Of a DNA stretch of 64,000 nt, positions 1-9,706 are shown in pieces; position 1 is the stretch's first letter, and the number at the start of each line of letters is the position of its first letter. Below the pieces are notes generated by a model that saw only the letters and a program-made list of their open reading frames with translations, was not told where the DNA came from and did not search any database. A program made the translations under genes and the position numbers. The DNA is from Pseudomonas sp. BN411. GTDB taxonomy: Bacteria > Pseudomonadota > Gammaproteobacteria > Pseudomonadales > Pseudomonadaceae. The DNA lies in the NCBI RefSeq assembly GCF_029871235.1, contig NZ_SSOM01000014.1, positions 1 to 64,000 of the forward strand, in the 5' to 3' direction.

Positions 1-1713
1 GGCCTGACCACCGCCGACTTCACCGTGGCCAATGGCGTGCTGAGCAACCTCAGCAGCAGCGACGGCGGTATCACCTGGATCGCCACCCTGACGCCGACAT
101 CGGGTAATACCAGCACCGGCAACCTGATCACGCTGGACAACACCGGTGTGCAGGACGCGGCGGGCAACACCGGGGCGAACACCACCGTCTCCAACGCCTA
201 CGCCATTGACACCGCGCGCCCGACCGCCACCATCACGGTCACAGACAGCGCGCTGGCGGCGGGCGAGAGCAGCACGGTCACCATCACCTTCAGCGAAGCG
301 GTCACCGGCCTGACCAGCGCCGACTTCACCGTGGCCAATGGTGTGCTGAGCGGCCTTAGCTCCAGCGACGGCGGTATCACCTGGACAGCGGTGCTGACAC
401 CGACCGCAGGCGCCACCTCCGCCGCCAACCTGATCACCCTGAACGGCAACGGTTATGCCGACGCAGCCGGCAATACCGGGGCGAGTACCGCGGTCTCCAA
501 CAACTACGCCATCGATACCCGGCACCCGACCGTGGCAAGCGTCAGCGTGCCGGTCGGCGTGCACTACAACGCCGGCGACACCCTGACCTTCGTGGTCAAC
601 GCCAGCGAAGCGGTGATCATCAACGGCACGCCGCGCCTGGCCATCGATATGGGCGGCACCACCGTGTTCGCCGATTACGTGGCGGGTTCCGGCAGCAATA
701 CGCTGGTGTTCCAGTACACGGTCCGCGCCGGCGACAACGATGCCAACGGCATCGCCGTCACTGGCCTGGTGGCCAATGGCGCGACCCTGCGCGATGCCAT
801 CGGCAATTCGATGAACCTGACGCTGAACGGCGTCGGCAACACCAGCGGTGTGATTGTGGACACCACGGCGCCTGGCGTCAGCGCCACCGTCACGCCGCTG
901 CCAACACCCGGCAGCGTGCAGTACACCGTGACCTTCGATGAGAACGTCAACGGCGTCGACCTTGGCGACTTCTACATGGTCACCACTGGCAACGTTACCG
1001 GCACCCTCCAGTCGCTGGTGCGAGTGGATGCCCGTACCTACCTGGTCACGGTCAGCAACGTCGCCGGCAGTGGCACCCTGACTCTCGGCCTGAATGCCAC
1101 GGGTACCTTCATCACCGATGTCGCGGGCAACCCGCTGGTTTCGGGCTTGTCCGGGCAGGCCTACAGCATTCCGCAGAGCGATGGCGATCCGGAGTTCCGT
1201 GCCAATCCGCCGGTCATCGTGCCGCCGGAGCCGACGGTACCGTTCGACCCGGTGCAGCCCAACGTGCCGCCGCCACCCTTCACCTCGCCGCTCATTCCGC
1301 CGCCGCTGTTCGAGCAGCCGACCCTGGGCAGCGGCATTCCGACCCTGGGCAATATCTTCATCAACCAGGGAGCCCTGGCGCCCAGCTTCATCGCCCAGGT
1401 CTTCGCCAGCAGCGATAGCTTCGGCGACGGTTCGGGCAGGGGCTTCCTCGGCTTTGGTGGCGGCGATGCCAATGTGTTCGGCAGCAGCAGCCTGTCGAGT
1501 TTCTTCGACAAGGACGTGCCGCAGGACTCCGAAGAAATGAAGCTGTTCGACGGCAAGCAATGGAAGGGCGGCTCCGGGGGGAGCGGCCAGGGCATCTTCG
1601 GAGCGCCCACGCTTGGCCAGCAGTTGCAGGACATGCAGGACAAGGAGCATCGCCAGGTCCGCGACCTGGCCATGGCACTGGGACAGATCCAGGCGGATCG
1701 CCCGCAGGTTTGA
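1..1713 (+). CDS. C-terminal part of a large Ig-like repeat surface protein (5' end outside window)
   Basis: The frame is already open at base 1, so only the last 570 residues are present. Two nearly identical Ig-like units with a period of 102 residues (306 bp) are visible: GLTTADFTVANG at residue 1 and GLTSADFTVANG at residue 103. More diverged bacterial Ig-like units follow to about residue 395. Next come a Pro-rich stretch (about 400-445) and a Gly/Ser/Asp-rich tail with no RTX nonapeptides. Such architecture is typical of giant secreted or surface adhesins, so a role in adhesion or biofilm is inferred. A TolC-like lipoprotein gene follows after about 50 bp. Total length cannot be judged. 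Confidence 0.8.
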   Translation, partial: GLTTADFTVANGVLSNLSSSDGGITWIATLTPTSGNTSTGNLITLDNTGVQDAAGNTGANTTVSNAYAIDTARPTATITVTDSALAAGESSTVTITFSEAVTGLTSADFTVANGVLSGLSSSDGGITWTAVLTPTAGATSAANLITLNGNGYADAAGNTGASTAVSNNYAIDTRHPTVASVSVPVGVHYNAGDTLTFVVNASEAVIINGTPRLAIDMGGTTVFADYVAGSGSNTLVFQYTVRAGDNDANGIAVTGLVANGATLRDAIGNSMNLTLNGVGNTSGVIVDTTAPGVSATVTPLPTPGSVQYTVTFDENVNGVDLGDFYMVTTGNVTGTLQSLVRVDARTYLVTVSNVAGSGTLTLGLNATGTFITDVAGNPLVSGLSGQAYSIPQSDGDPEFRANPPVIVPPEPTVPFDPVQPNVPPPPFTSPLIPPPLFEQPTLGSGIPTLGNIFINQGALAPSFIAQVFASSDSFGDGSGRGFLGFGGGDANVFGSSSLSSFFDKDVPQDSEEMKLFDGKQWKGGSGGSGQGIFGAPTLGQQLQDMQDKEHRQVRDLAMALGQIQADRPQV

Positions 1714-1765
1714 ACAACAACGAATTAGAGATCTGTAAGTGCCGTGTCTAGGGGGCGGCCCAAGG

Positions 1766-3262
1766 ATGAGCAAAGCAGCGAAGCTTTTCACCGTCAGCGT
1801 GCTGGCGCTAGCGGTCACCGGATGCGCGGTGACCAGCCAGCCTATCGACCGCAACGTCAGCGAACAGCGTGCCCGCCAGGATATGGCGACCATGTTCAAG
1901 GACCAGGAGCCTCTCAGCGGACCCCTGACCCTGCATGAGGCCATGGCCCGCGCCGTGAAGTACAACCTGGAGGCGCGCCTCAAGGTGATGGAAGAAGCCC
2001 TGGCCAAGCGCCAGGTAGACCTGGCCAGCTTCGACATGCTGCCGCGCATGGCCATGGAAGCGGGCTACGCCGGGCGCAACAACGTCAGCGCCTCCAGCAG
2101 CCAGAGCGTGCTGACCAACACCCAGTCCCTGGAACCGTCCACCTCCCAGGACCGCGACCGTGGCGTGGCGGACCTGACCATGGTGTGGAACGTGCTGGAC
2201 TTCGGCGTCAGCTACGTCAGCGCCAAGCAGCAGGCCGACCAGCGCCTGATCGTCCAGGAGCGTCGCCGCAAGGTGGTCCACACCATCATCCAGGACGTGC
2301 GTTCGGCCTATTGGCGCGCCGTGGCCGCCGAGCGCCTGCTGAAGCAGATCGACAGCCTGATGGCCCGCGTCGACGAAGCCCGCAACAGCAGCCAGCGCAT
2401 GAGCAGCGAACGCATCGGCGATCCGGTGCAGTCCCTGAGCTACCAGCGGGCACTGATCGAAGCCACCCGCCAGCTGGAAGAACAGCGCCGCGCGCTGTCC
2501 CTGGCCAAGACCGAACTGGCCGCGCTGGTGAACCTGCCGCTGAATACCGATTTCACCCTGGCCGCGGATGACAACTACCAGGTGCCCGAGCTCAAGGTGG
2601 ACATCACCCGCCTGGAAGAAGAAGCCCTGGCCAGCCGCCCGGAACTGCGCGAGCAGGACTACCAGGCGCGCATCAGCGCTGCCGAAACGCGCAAGGCCAT
2701 GCTGCGCCTGCTGCCGGGCCTGGAGTTCTCCGCTGGCGGCCACTACGACAGCAACTCCTTCCTGGTGAACCAGAGCTGGGCCGACTACGGCGTGAAGGTC
2801 ACCTGGAACCTGTTCAACGCCATCTCCGCACCGGCCGCCATTGACGTCGCCAAGGCCGGCGAGTCGGTCGCCGCGGCTCGTCGCCAGGCCATGTCGATGG
2901 CCGTGCTGGCGCAGCTTTATGTGGCCAACGCCAACTACCACGAGGCCCAGCGCCAATTCCAGACCAGCCAGCAACTGGCCGAGCTGGACGGGCAGATCGC
3001 CGAGCAGCTGCGCAATCGCTACAAGACCCAGAGCATCGGCGAACTGGACCTGATCCAGGGTGAGCTGAATACCCTGCAGGCGCAGCTCAAGCGTGACCTG
3101 TCCTACGCCGAACTGCGCAATGCCTATGCCCAGCTGTTCGTCAGCGCCGGCGTCGACCCGCTGCCCGAATCCCTGCCGGACGACAAGCTGGCCACCATCG
3201 CCAGCGCGCTGCAGAGCAACGAGTCGCGCTGGGCGAGTGGGGATATCGGCGCCGCGAAGTAA
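1766..3262 (+). CDS. TolC-family outer-membrane efflux/secretion lipoprotein
   Basis: The product is 498 residues. I chose the ATG at 1766 because it gives a lipoprotein signal peptide with lipobox AVTGC (Cys20); the frame is open upstream but lacks a signal there. Two outer-membrane efflux protein (OEP) repeats with long Ala/Gln/Glu-rich helices are recognisable, for example around HTIIQDVRSAYWRAVAAE and ISAAETRKAMLRLLPGLEF. The family forms trimeric outer-membrane channels for type I secretion or drug efflux. It lies just behind the Ig-repeat gene on the same strand, which suggests it is that protein's export channel. No ABC ATPase or membrane fusion protein follows, so those partners must lie upstream or elsewhere. 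Confidence 0.82.
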   Translation: MSKAAKLFTVSVLALAVTGCAVTSQPIDRNVSEQRARQDMATMFKDQEPLSGPLTLHEAMARAVKYNLEARLKVMEEALAKRQVDLASFDMLPRMAMEAGYAGRNNVSASSSQSVLTNTQSLEPSTSQDRDRGVADLTMVWNVLDFGVSYVSAKQQADQRLIVQERRRKVVHTIIQDVRSAYWRAVAAERLLKQIDSLMARVDEARNSSQRMSSERIGDPVQSLSYQRALIEATRQLEEQRRALSLAKTELAALVNLPLNTDFTLAADDNYQVPELKVDITRLEEEALASRPELREQDYQARISAAETRKAMLRLLPGLEFSAGGHYDSNSFLVNQSWADYGVKVTWNLFNAISAPAAIDVAKAGESVAAARRQAMSMAVLAQLYVANANYHEAQRQFQTSQQLAELDGQIAEQLRNRYKTQSIGELDLIQGELNTLQAQLKRDLSYAELRNAYAQLFVSAGVDPLPESLPDDKLATIASALQSNESRWASGDIGAAK

Positions 3263-3287
3263 GGCGTCAGTCGGTCGCCTGCACGCG

Positions 3288-3365
3288 TAGGGTGGGCTTC
3301 AGCCCACCAATATGGGATGTGGGCCATGGGAGCGAATTTTTTCGCGAATGAATTCGCCCCCATGG
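3288..3365. repeat. Dispersed palindromic repeats (two families)
   Basis: A GTAGGGTGGGCTTCAGCCCACC palindrome, written here as GTAGGGTGGGC plus TTCAGCCCACC (3288-3309), is followed by an inverted pair of the GCGAATGAATTCGC element between 3325 and 3365. It fills the gap between two convergent operons, the usual place for REP-like elements. Confidence 0.7.
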
Positions 3366-3392
3366 CCAACCTACGGAAATGCGGCATGGCAC

Positions 3393-3992
3393 TCAGTGCC
3401 CGTGCCCCTCCCCATGCCCTTCATCCTCCGCCACTTCGGTGTCATGTCCGTGGGGAGCGCTTTCGCCACCGCCGTGCTGGTGACCGTCGCTGCTGGCCAC
3501 CAGTTGGCGATAGCCGTCGGCGTCCAGTTTGGGTAGCTGCTGGAGGAACGCCACCATCCCCCAGATGTGTTCGTCGCCCATGCTCTTGCCCCAGGCGGCC
3601 ATGCCGGTGGCTTTTATGCCGTGCTTGATCACCCAGAACGTGGCTGCCGGGTCGCCATTCACGCCTTGTCTGGCGAGGTTCGGCGGGGCGGGGTAGAGGG
3701 CCTGGCTGAGTTCGGTGGCTTCAACGCCGGGAGCCAGGTGGCAGCCCACGCACATGGCGTCGTAATTGCCGGCGCCGGCTCGGATCAGTTCGGCGCCGTC
3801 CAGCGGTGGTACCTGGATATCCTGCGAACGCACTTCGATGGAGCGGTCCCGCGCTGCCTTGAGGAAGGCATGCACGAGGGAATAGTGCGGGTCGTCTGCG
3901 GCGACGTTCACCACGCCGCTGTAGACCACGCCGCCCACGCCAGCGGCGACCACCAGGCCGGCGAGGGCCAGGGTTTTTATTGTTCTTTTCAT
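3393..3992 (-). CDS. Membrane-anchored c-type cytochrome with His-rich tail (copper operon)
   Basis: The product is 199 residues with one N-terminal hydrophobic segment (about 7-28) serving as anchor or signal, then a cytochrome c domain with heme motif CVGCH at 81-85. A Met in the ATGMAAWGKSMGD stretch is the probable sixth ligand. The last 35 residues are rich in His, Asp and Glu (for example DEGHGEGHGH), a likely metal-binding tail. It is the last gene of the copA-copB operon, 10 bp after copB. Similar cytochromes occur next to cop genes. A role in electron transfer linked to copper oxidation is inferred. Confidence 0.8.
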   Translation of the reverse strand: MKRTIKTLALAGLVVAAGVGGVVYSGVVNVAADDPHYSLVHAFLKAARDRSIEVRSQDIQVPPLDGAELIRAGAGNYDAMCVGCHLAPGVEATELSQALYPAPPNLARQGVNGDPAATFWVIKHGIKATGMAAWGKSMGDEHIWGMVAFLQQLPKLDADGYRQLVASSDGHQHGGGESAPHGHDTEVAEDEGHGEGHGH

Positions 3993-4002
3993 GGTTGGGT
4001 TC

Positions 4003-4896
4003 TCAGAACCAGAGGCGGATACCGGCGACGAAACGGGCTTCGTCGTTGTCGTCGCCTTCTTCGCTCGCGAAGTCAGCGGTGTTGCCGTAATTGCGGTTCC
4101 AGGTCACGCCGATGTAAGGCGCGAACTCGCGGACGATCTCGTAGCGCAGGCGCAAGCCCACCTCGGTGTTGGCCAGGCCCGAGCCGACGCCGCGCTCGTG
4201 GTCGTTGCGGCCATAGAGGTTCACTTCGGCCGTGGGCTGCAGGATCAATTTGTTGGTCAGCAGGATGTCGTAGTCGCCTTCCAGGCGCAGCGCGCTCTGG
4301 CCGTTTTCGCCGAGGAAGGCGGTGGCTTCCGCCTCGAACGCGTACAGCGCCATGCCCTGCACACCGAAGGCGGCCCAGGTTTGCGGTGAGCCCGGCTTGA
4401 AGTCCTGGCGCACGCCGGCCACCAGGTCCCACCAGGGGCTGATCGCGCGCCCGTAGAGCGCCTGGACTTCCGCTTCCTCGGTCTTGCCGTTGGCGCGCTC
4501 GCCCTCGGAGCGGAACCAGAAGCGATTGATGTCACTGCCAACCCAGCCGGATGCGTCCCAGCTCAGCACGCTGGCGTCATCGGCGTCCTGGTACTCCAGC
4601 TGGTCCAGCAGGAAGAAGCTGTTGATGCCACCTGCGTGCATCGTGTGGGGTGGAAGCTCCGGGAAGGCGGCGGCGCGGTCGGCATCGGTGGGCACGGGGA
4701 TGGGCGTGCGGCTGCCGTACCCGGCGGTTTGCGCCTTCTGGTTGTGGTCCATCTGGCTGTGATCCATGGTGCCGTGATTCATCTGTCCATGCCCCATGGC
4801 CTCGTGATCCATGGTTTCGGCTGCCTGCGCGCCACCAGCCGCGGCGAGGGCCGCGACCAGGGCTAGCAGGGCAGGGCGCTTGGGACTATCGATCAT
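4003..4896 (-). CDS. copB: Copper resistance outer-membrane protein CopB
   Basis: The product is 297 residues with an N-terminal signal peptide ending near GGAQA. A short metal-binding run of MDH/MGH/MNH motifs follows, then a CopB beta-barrel domain ending in Phe (RLWF), as expected of an outer-membrane protein. The family sequesters or exports periplasmic copper. Its start overlaps the end of the preceding small gene by 11 bp, so translation is likely coupled. It is shorter in the Met-rich region than plasmid-type CopB. Confidence 0.9.
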   Translation of the reverse strand: MIDSPKRPALLALVAALAAAGGAQAAETMDHEAMGHGQMNHGTMDHSQMDHNQKAQTAGYGSRTPIPVPTDADRAAAFPELPPHTMHAGGINSFFLLDQLEYQDADDASVLSWDASGWVGSDINRFWFRSEGERANGKTEEAEVQALYGRAISPWWDLVAGVRQDFKPGSPQTWAAFGVQGMALYAFEAEATAFLGENGQSALRLEGDYDILLTNKLILQPTAEVNLYGRNDHERGVGSGLANTEVGLRLRYEIVREFAPYIGVTWNRNYGNTADFASEEGDDNDEARFVAGIRLWF

Positions 4897-5167
4897 CGTT
4901 GCTTTCCGCCTTCGGCTTGGCGTCCTTGTGCATGGCGCCGTGATCCATCTTGCTGTGATCCATGTTCTGCATCTGGCTATGGTCCATGCCCTGCATCTGG
5001 CTGTGATCCATCTGCCCGTGGTTCATCTGGCCATGGTCCATTTTCCCGGCCTCGCCGGCCGGAGCTTTCTGGTGGCCGGCGTGGTCGTCCTGCCCGGCCC
5101 AGGCGGCGGGCGCCAGCAGGGTGAAGGCCAGTGCGGCGGCGGTGAGGGACTTCATCGATTTGTTCAT
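4886..5167 (-). CDS. Met/His-rich periplasmic copper-binding small protein
   Basis: The product is 93 residues. The ATG at 5167 follows AAGGAG at good spacing and is preferred over an in-frame ATG 15 bp upstream. A signal peptide ends at AAWA, followed by HAGH and a series of MDHSQM / MNHGQM repeats. There is no catalytic domain, so the protein probably binds Cu(I)/Cu(II) in the periplasm. It lies 11 bp after copA and overlaps copB, placing it inside the cop operon. Exact family name not recognised. Confidence 0.82.
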   Translation of the reverse strand: MNKSMKSLTAAALAFTLLAPAAWAGQDDHAGHQKAPAGEAGKMDHGQMNHGQMDHSQMQGMDHSQMQNMDHSKMDHGAMHKDAKPKAESNDDR

Positions 5168-5178
5168 GGGGATCTCCT

Positions 5179-7050
5179 TCATTCGACCACGCGGACTTCA
5201 CGGAACATGCCCATGTCCATGTGGAACAGCAGGTGGCAGTGGTAGGCCCAGCGCCCAAGGGCGTCGGCCGTGACTCGGTAGCTGCGGCGGGTGCCGGGCG
5301 GCATGTCGATGGTGTGCTTGCGCACCAGGAAGTTGCCCGACTCGTCCTCCAGGTCGCTCCACAGGCCGTGGAGGTGGATGGGGTGGGTCATCATGGTGTC
5401 GTTGACCAGGGTGATGCGCAGGCGCTCGCCGTACTTCAGCAGCAGCGGTTCGGCATCGGCGAAGGGGATGCCGTCGAACGACCAGGAGAAGCGCTCCATG
5501 TGCCCGGTCAGGTGCAGCTCGATGGTGCGGGCCGGCTCGCGGCCGTCCGGGTCGGGGAAGGTGCTGCGCAGGTCGGAGTAGGTCAGTACGCGGCGGCCGT
5601 TCTTGCGCAGGCCGATGCCGGGGTCGGCCAGCTTCGGTGCGGGTGTCATGGTCTGCATGTCCACCAGCGGGTTGTTGGACTCCGATGCCGGATGGGACTG
5701 CATCTGGCCGCCCATCTGGGAGTGATCCATGCCCGCCATGCTGGAGTGGTCCATCCCAGCCATCTGGGAATGGTCCATGCCCGCCATCTTGGAGTGATCC
5801 ATCCCGGCCATCTGGGAATGGTCCATGCCCGCCATCTTGGAGTGGTCCATCCCGGCCATCTGGGAATGATCCATACCTGCCATGTTGGAGTGGTCCATCC
5901 CCTTCATGTCGCCATGCCCCATGCTGCCGTGATCCATGCCCATGTCGGACATGCTGATCAGCGGACGTGGGTCCGGCTGCGGTACGGGGCCGCTCAGGCC
6001 CTCGCGCACGGCCAAGGTGCCGCGGGCGTATCCTGAGCGGTCCATGGACTGGGCGAAGACGGTGTACGCCTCCTCGCCAGCGGGCTCCACCAGCACGTCG
6101 TAGGTCTCGGCCACAGCGATGCGGAATTCATCGACGCTCACTGGTTCCACCGGCTGGCCGTCGGCGGCGATCACGGTCATTTTCAGGCCGGGGATTCGCA
6201 CGTCGAAGTAGGTCATGGCCGAGCCGTTGATGAAGCGCAGGCGGATCTTCTCTCCCGGCTGGAACAACCCGGTCCAGTTGCCGTCCGGCGCCTGGCCGTT
6301 GAGCAGGTAGGTGTAGGTGGCGCCGCTTACGTCCGCGAGGTCGGTGGGGCTCATCTTCATTTCCGCCCACATCTTGCGGTCGGCCATTGCGGCGGCCCAG
6401 CCGTCCTTGCTGACGTCATCGATGAAGTCGCCGACGGTGCGCTTGTGCTGGTTGTAGTAGTCCGACTGCTTCTTCAGCTTGGCCACCACGCGGGCCGGGT
6501 CTTCGTCGGTCCAGTCGCTCAGCATCACCACGTAGTCGCGCTGGTACTGGTAGGGCTCCGGTTCCTTCGGATCGATCACGATGGGGCCGTACACGCCCAC
6601 CTGCTCCTGCAGGCCGGAATGGCTGTGGTACCAGTAGGTGCCGTGCTGCTTCACCTGGAAGCGGTACTCGTACATGCCGTCCGGCGCGATGCCGGCGAAG
6701 CTGAAGCCCGGCACGCCATCCATGTTCGCCGGCAGGATCATGCCGTGCCAGTGAATGGAGGTGTCTTCGTCCAGGCGGTTGCGTACGCGCAGGGTCACGG
6801 TGTCGCCCTCGCGCCAGCGCAGCAGCGGGCCGGGGAGGGTGCCGTTGATGGTCTTGGCGATTCGCGCCTTGCCGGTGAGGTTCACCGGCGTCTCGCCAAT
6901 GAACAGGTCGAACTCGGTGCCGCTGAGCACCGTTGGCTGGCCGGGGCTGGTCACCGCCCAGACGGGCGTTTTCCACAGCCCGAGACCACCGAGTATGCCG
7001 CCGGCGGCCAGGCCTTTGACGAAGGTCCGCCGCGAGGTTTTGCACTGCAT
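5179..7050 (-). CDS. copA: Copper resistance multicopper oxidase CopA
   Basis: The product is 623 residues with a twin-arginine signal ([14 protein letters not shown]) and three cupredoxin domains. The copper ligand motifs are visible: [22 protein letters not shown] and the type-1 site [13 protein letters not shown]. Between domains 2 and 3 lies a methionine-rich insert of about ten MAGMDHS(Q/K) units (24-bp units at DNA level). CopA is exported folded by Tat and oxidises and binds Cu(I) in the periplasm. It is the first gene of a four-gene operon, with a cop-box-like operator about 90 bp upstream. No copRS genes are present in the window. Confidence 0.95.
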   Translation of the reverse strand: MQCKTSRRTFVKGLAAGGILGGLGLWKTPVWAVTSPGQPTVLSGTEFDLFIGETPVNLTGKARIAKTINGTLPGPLLRWREGDTVTLRVRNRLDEDTSIHWHGMILPANMDGVPGFSFAGIAPDGMYEYRFQVKQHGTYWYHSHSGLQEQVGVYGPIVIDPKEPEPYQYQRDYVVMLSDWTDEDPARVVAKLKKQSDYYNQHKRTVGDFIDDVSKDGWAAAMADRKMWAEMKMSPTDLADVSGATYTYLLNGQAPDGNWTGLFQPGEKIRLRFINGSAMTYFDVRIPGLKMTVIAADGQPVEPVSVDEFRIAVAETYDVLVEPAGEEAYTVFAQSMDRSGYARGTLAVREGLSGPVPQPDPRPLISMSDMGMDHGSMGHGDMKGMDHSNMAGMDHSQMAGMDHSKMAGMDHSQMAGMDHSKMAGMDHSQMAGMDHSSMAGMDHSQMGGQMQSHPASESNNPLVDMQTMTPAPKLADPGIGLRKNGRRVLTYSDLRSTFPDPDGREPARTIELHLTGHMERFSWSFDGIPFADAEPLLLKYGERLRITLVNDTMMTHPIHLHGLWSDLEDESGNFLVRKHTIDMPPGTRRSYRVTADALGRWAYHCHLLFHMDMGMFREVRVVE

Positions 7051-7141
7051 GCCGTTTCAATCCAGTCAGTCGAAAGAGGCACCGCGCAAGCCGATGTCGC
7101 GCGGTTCGAGTGCAAAACTGCCACAACAAAAATCGGCACGT

Positions 7142-7158
7142 GATTACATTTCTGTCAG
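7142..7158. promoter_or_regulatory. Cop-box-like operator
   Basis: GATTACATTTCTGTCAG is an imperfect palindrome (TTACA-N4-TGTCA) in the divergent gap between copA and the DUF3300 gene. It resembles, from memory, the box bound by CopR/CinR/CusR-type copper response regulators in Pseudomonas. It probably controls copA and possibly the divergent gene. Confidence 0.55.
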
Positions 7159-7268
7159 CTTGCCCAAGCCTGTTGCCGACCCTTGGGCTATCGTTTCCCA
7201 ACGGCAGCGGTAGGGTGCAAACCCTTGCCTGGTTCAAGGACAACCACTTCCTTTGCGGGAGACGCACC

Positions 7269-8783
7269 ATGCCCATCCGCAACCGATTCAGCGCACTGTT
7301 GTTGGCCCTGCTGGCCTCCGGCAGCGCTCCGCTCTATGCCGCCACGGACGCCGGTATTTCCGCCGCCGAAGGCGACACGCCAACCGCAGGTGTTTCCGCC
7401 GTTCCAGCGGAGGCCCCCGCGCCGGTTCCCCAGGCTGCGGCGCCGGCCGCCCAGCCCGCGGCCCAGCCCGCCGCTGCCCAGGCAGTGTTCAGTGTCGAAG
7501 AACTCGACCAGATGATGGCGCCCATCGCCCTCTACCCGGATTCCCTGCTGGCGCAGGTGCTGATGGCTACCACCTATCCGGGCAACGTGGCTGACGCGGT
7601 CGCCTGGTCCAAGGCCCACCCGGATGCCAAGGGTGATGACGCCGTGAAGCAGGTGGCCAACCAGCCCTGGGACCCCAGCGTCCAGTCGCTCGTGGCCTTT
7701 CCGCAGGTGCTTGCTACCCTCGGCCAGGACCCGGCCTGGGTGCAGCGCGTAGGGGATGCCTTCCTGGCCCAGCCCAATGACGTGATGGATTCGGTCCAGC
7801 GCCTGCGTCGCCAGGCCCAGGCCGCCGGCAACCTGCAATCCAACGAGCAGCAGACGGTAACCGTGCAGGCCGCTCCGCCACCCAGCTCCACCACCACCGT
7901 GGTACAGCCGGCCGCGAGCAACCAGACCATCGTCATCGAGCCTGCGAATCCGCAGGTGGTCTACGTACCGAGCTACAACCCGACCGTGGTCTATGGCACC
8001 TGGTCCTATCCGTCCTATCCACCCCCTTACTATCCACCGCCGCCCAGCTACGGCTATCCCATCGCCACCGGCCTGGCGGCGGGTCTGGCCTTCGGCGTCG
8101 GCGTCGGCATCGTCAACTCACTCTGGGGCGACTGTGACTGGGGCGGTGGCGATGTCGACATCGACGTCAACAAGTACAACAACATCAACTCCAACCGGCA
8201 GATCAATCGCAACCAGAACAAGTTCGTCCACAACCCTGCCAACCGTCAGGGCGTGCCCTACCGCGACAACGTCAACCGCCAGCAGAACGGCCTGCGCCTG
8301 AATGGCGGTGAGCAGCGCCAGGCCTTGCGTGGCTACGATGGCAATCGCACCGCGCAACGCCAGCGTGCCAGCCAGAGCATGCAGCAGCGCGGCATCCAGG
8401 CCCCGGCCGCTACAAATCAGCAGGCTCGCGAACGCGCCCAGGCCGCCACTCGCGACATGCGCAATGACCCGCAGGCGCGCCAACGTGCCGAAGGCGTACG
8501 GCAGCAGCGCCAGGCGGGCGATGCCAACCGCCAGCAGCGCCCGCGTGCGCAGAACAACCAGCAAGTGCGGCAGCAGGCACGGCAGCAAAATGCCTCTGCC
8601 CGGCAAGCGCCGCGAAATAACGCTTTTGCAGGAGCGCGACAGCCGTCGCAGACGCGCGCAGCGGCAAACCGGGGGCAGGCCAGCCGGGCTTCCGCTTCGC
8701 GTCCGCACCAGTCGGCCGCTGGCCGCCAGGTACAACGTCCAGCCCACACACCGTCTCGTGGCGGTGGTGGTCGTCGGCGCTGA
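7269..8783 (+). CDS. DUF3300 family secreted protein with low-complexity C-terminus
   Basis: The product is 504 residues from the ATG at 7269, which follows GGGAG; the open frame upstream has no signal peptide. Order: signal peptide (about 1-25), Ala/Pro linker, DUF3300 core (about 75-200, including LDQMMAPIALYPDSLLAQVL), a Tyr/Pro-rich stretch (YPSYPPPYYPPPPSYGYP), a glycine-rich hydrophobic segment, then a long Gln/Arg/Asn-rich basic tail. Envelope localisation is likely and the biochemical role is unknown. The DUF2950 gene follows after 13 bp, so the two are co-transcribed. Confidence 0.85.
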   Translation: MPIRNRFSALLLALLASGSAPLYAATDAGISAAEGDTPTAGVSAVPAEAPAPVPQAAAPAAQPAAQPAAAQAVFSVEELDQMMAPIALYPDSLLAQVLMATTYPGNVADAVAWSKAHPDAKGDDAVKQVANQPWDPSVQSLVAFPQVLATLGQDPAWVQRVGDAFLAQPNDVMDSVQRLRRQAQAAGNLQSNEQQTVTVQAAPPPSSTTTVVQPAASNQTIVIEPANPQVVYVPSYNPTVVYGTWSYPSYPPPYYPPPPSYGYPIATGLAAGLAFGVGVGIVNSLWGDCDWGGGDVDIDVNKYNNINSNRQINRNQNKFVHNPANRQGVPYRDNVNRQQNGLRLNGGEQRQALRGYDGNRTAQRQRASQSMQQRGIQAPAATNQQARERAQAATRDMRNDPQARQRAEGVRQQRQAGDANRQQRPRAQNNQQVRQQARQQNASARQAPRNNAFAGARQPSQTRAAANRGQASRASASRPHQSAAGRQVQRPAHTPSRGGGGRRR

Positions 8784-8796
8784 AAGGAGACAGCAC

Positions 8797-9693
8797 ATGA
8801 ATCGCGCATCCCGAATCATCGCCCTGGCAGTGCTGGTAACCGCCGCCCTGAGCGCTGGCGCCAACGAGCGCTTCAAGACCCCGGACGCCGCCGCAGAAGC
8901 CTTCGTCGTGGCCCTCGGCACGGAAAAGGCCGACGCCAACAAGCTGGCCGCGCTGCTCGGTGCCGACTGGCAGGAGTACATCCCGACCAAGGGAATCGAG
9001 CGCAAGGACGTGGACGCCTTCATCGCCTACTACAAGGAAAAGCACGTCATCCAGACCGCCACCAAGGGCCGCGCCCATATCGTCGTCGGCAACGACCCCT
9101 GGACCCTGCCCATCCCCATCGTCCAGGGCAAGGAAGGCTGGAGCTTCGACGCCAAGGCCGGAGGCGAAGAGATTCGCCAGCGCCGCATCGGCCGCAACGA
9201 GCTGGCTGCCATCCAGGCCGCCGAGGCCTATCACGACGCGCAGATGGACTACGCCGAAGTCGACCGCAATGGCGACGGCATACTCGAGTACGCGCAGAAG
9301 TTCATCAGCAGTGATGGCCAGCACGACGGCCTCTATTGGCCGGATGAGGATGGCACCGAGGAAAGCCCCCTCGGCCCGCTGTTCGGCGGCCAGACCAAGG
9401 GTGACGACTGGCACGGCTACCACTTCCGTATCCTCACCTCGCAGGGGCCATCAGCGCCGGGCGGCACCTACAACTACATGCTGGGCAAGGCCATGAGCCG
9501 GGGCTTCGCCCTCGTCGCCTGGCCCGCCCAATACGGGGATAGCGGGGTGATGAGCTTCATGATCAGCCATGAAGGCCAGATCTTTCAGAAGGACCTTGGC
9601 CCCAACAGCGAAAAGATCGCCAAGGCCATGAAGAGTTTCGACCCTGACAGCAGCTGGGATGAAATCCAGACGCAGAGCACGCCGGGGTCGTAA
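8797..9693 (+). CDS. DUF2950 family secreted protein
   Basis: The product is 298 residues; the ATG at 8797 follows AAAGGAGA. A signal peptide ends near ALSAGA. The rest matches DUF2950 as I know it, with conserved-looking segments KFISSDGQHDGLYWP, PLFGG and GYHFRILTSQG, and a Gly-rich GGTYNYM motif. Function is unknown; DUF2950 and DUF3300 genes are often neighbours, suggesting a joint envelope role. A strong bidirectional terminator follows immediately. Confidence 0.85.
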   Translation: MNRASRIIALAVLVTAALSAGANERFKTPDAAAEAFVVALGTEKADANKLAALLGADWQEYIPTKGIERKDVDAFIAYYKEKHVIQTATKGRAHIVVGNDPWTLPIPIVQGKEGWSFDAKAGGEEIRQRRIGRNELAAIQAAEAYHDAQMDYAEVDRNGDGILEYAQKFISSDGQHDGLYWPDEDGTEESPLGPLFGGQTKGDDWHGYHFRILTSQGPSAPGGTYNYMLGKAMSRGFALVAWPAQYGDSGVMSFMISHEGQIFQKDLGPNSEKIAKAMKSFDPDSSWDEIQTQSTPGS

Positions 9694-9706
9694 TCGCGCA
9701 AACGAA

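Noticed and set aside
5700-5910. 24-bp tandem repeats, considered as a non-coding satellite
   Set aside because: They encode the MAGMDHS-type metal-binding insert of CopA in frame.
7051-7268. A longer N-terminus for the DUF3300 protein starting at 7110
   Set aside because: The extra residues precede a clear signal peptide and the ATG at 7269 has the only SD.
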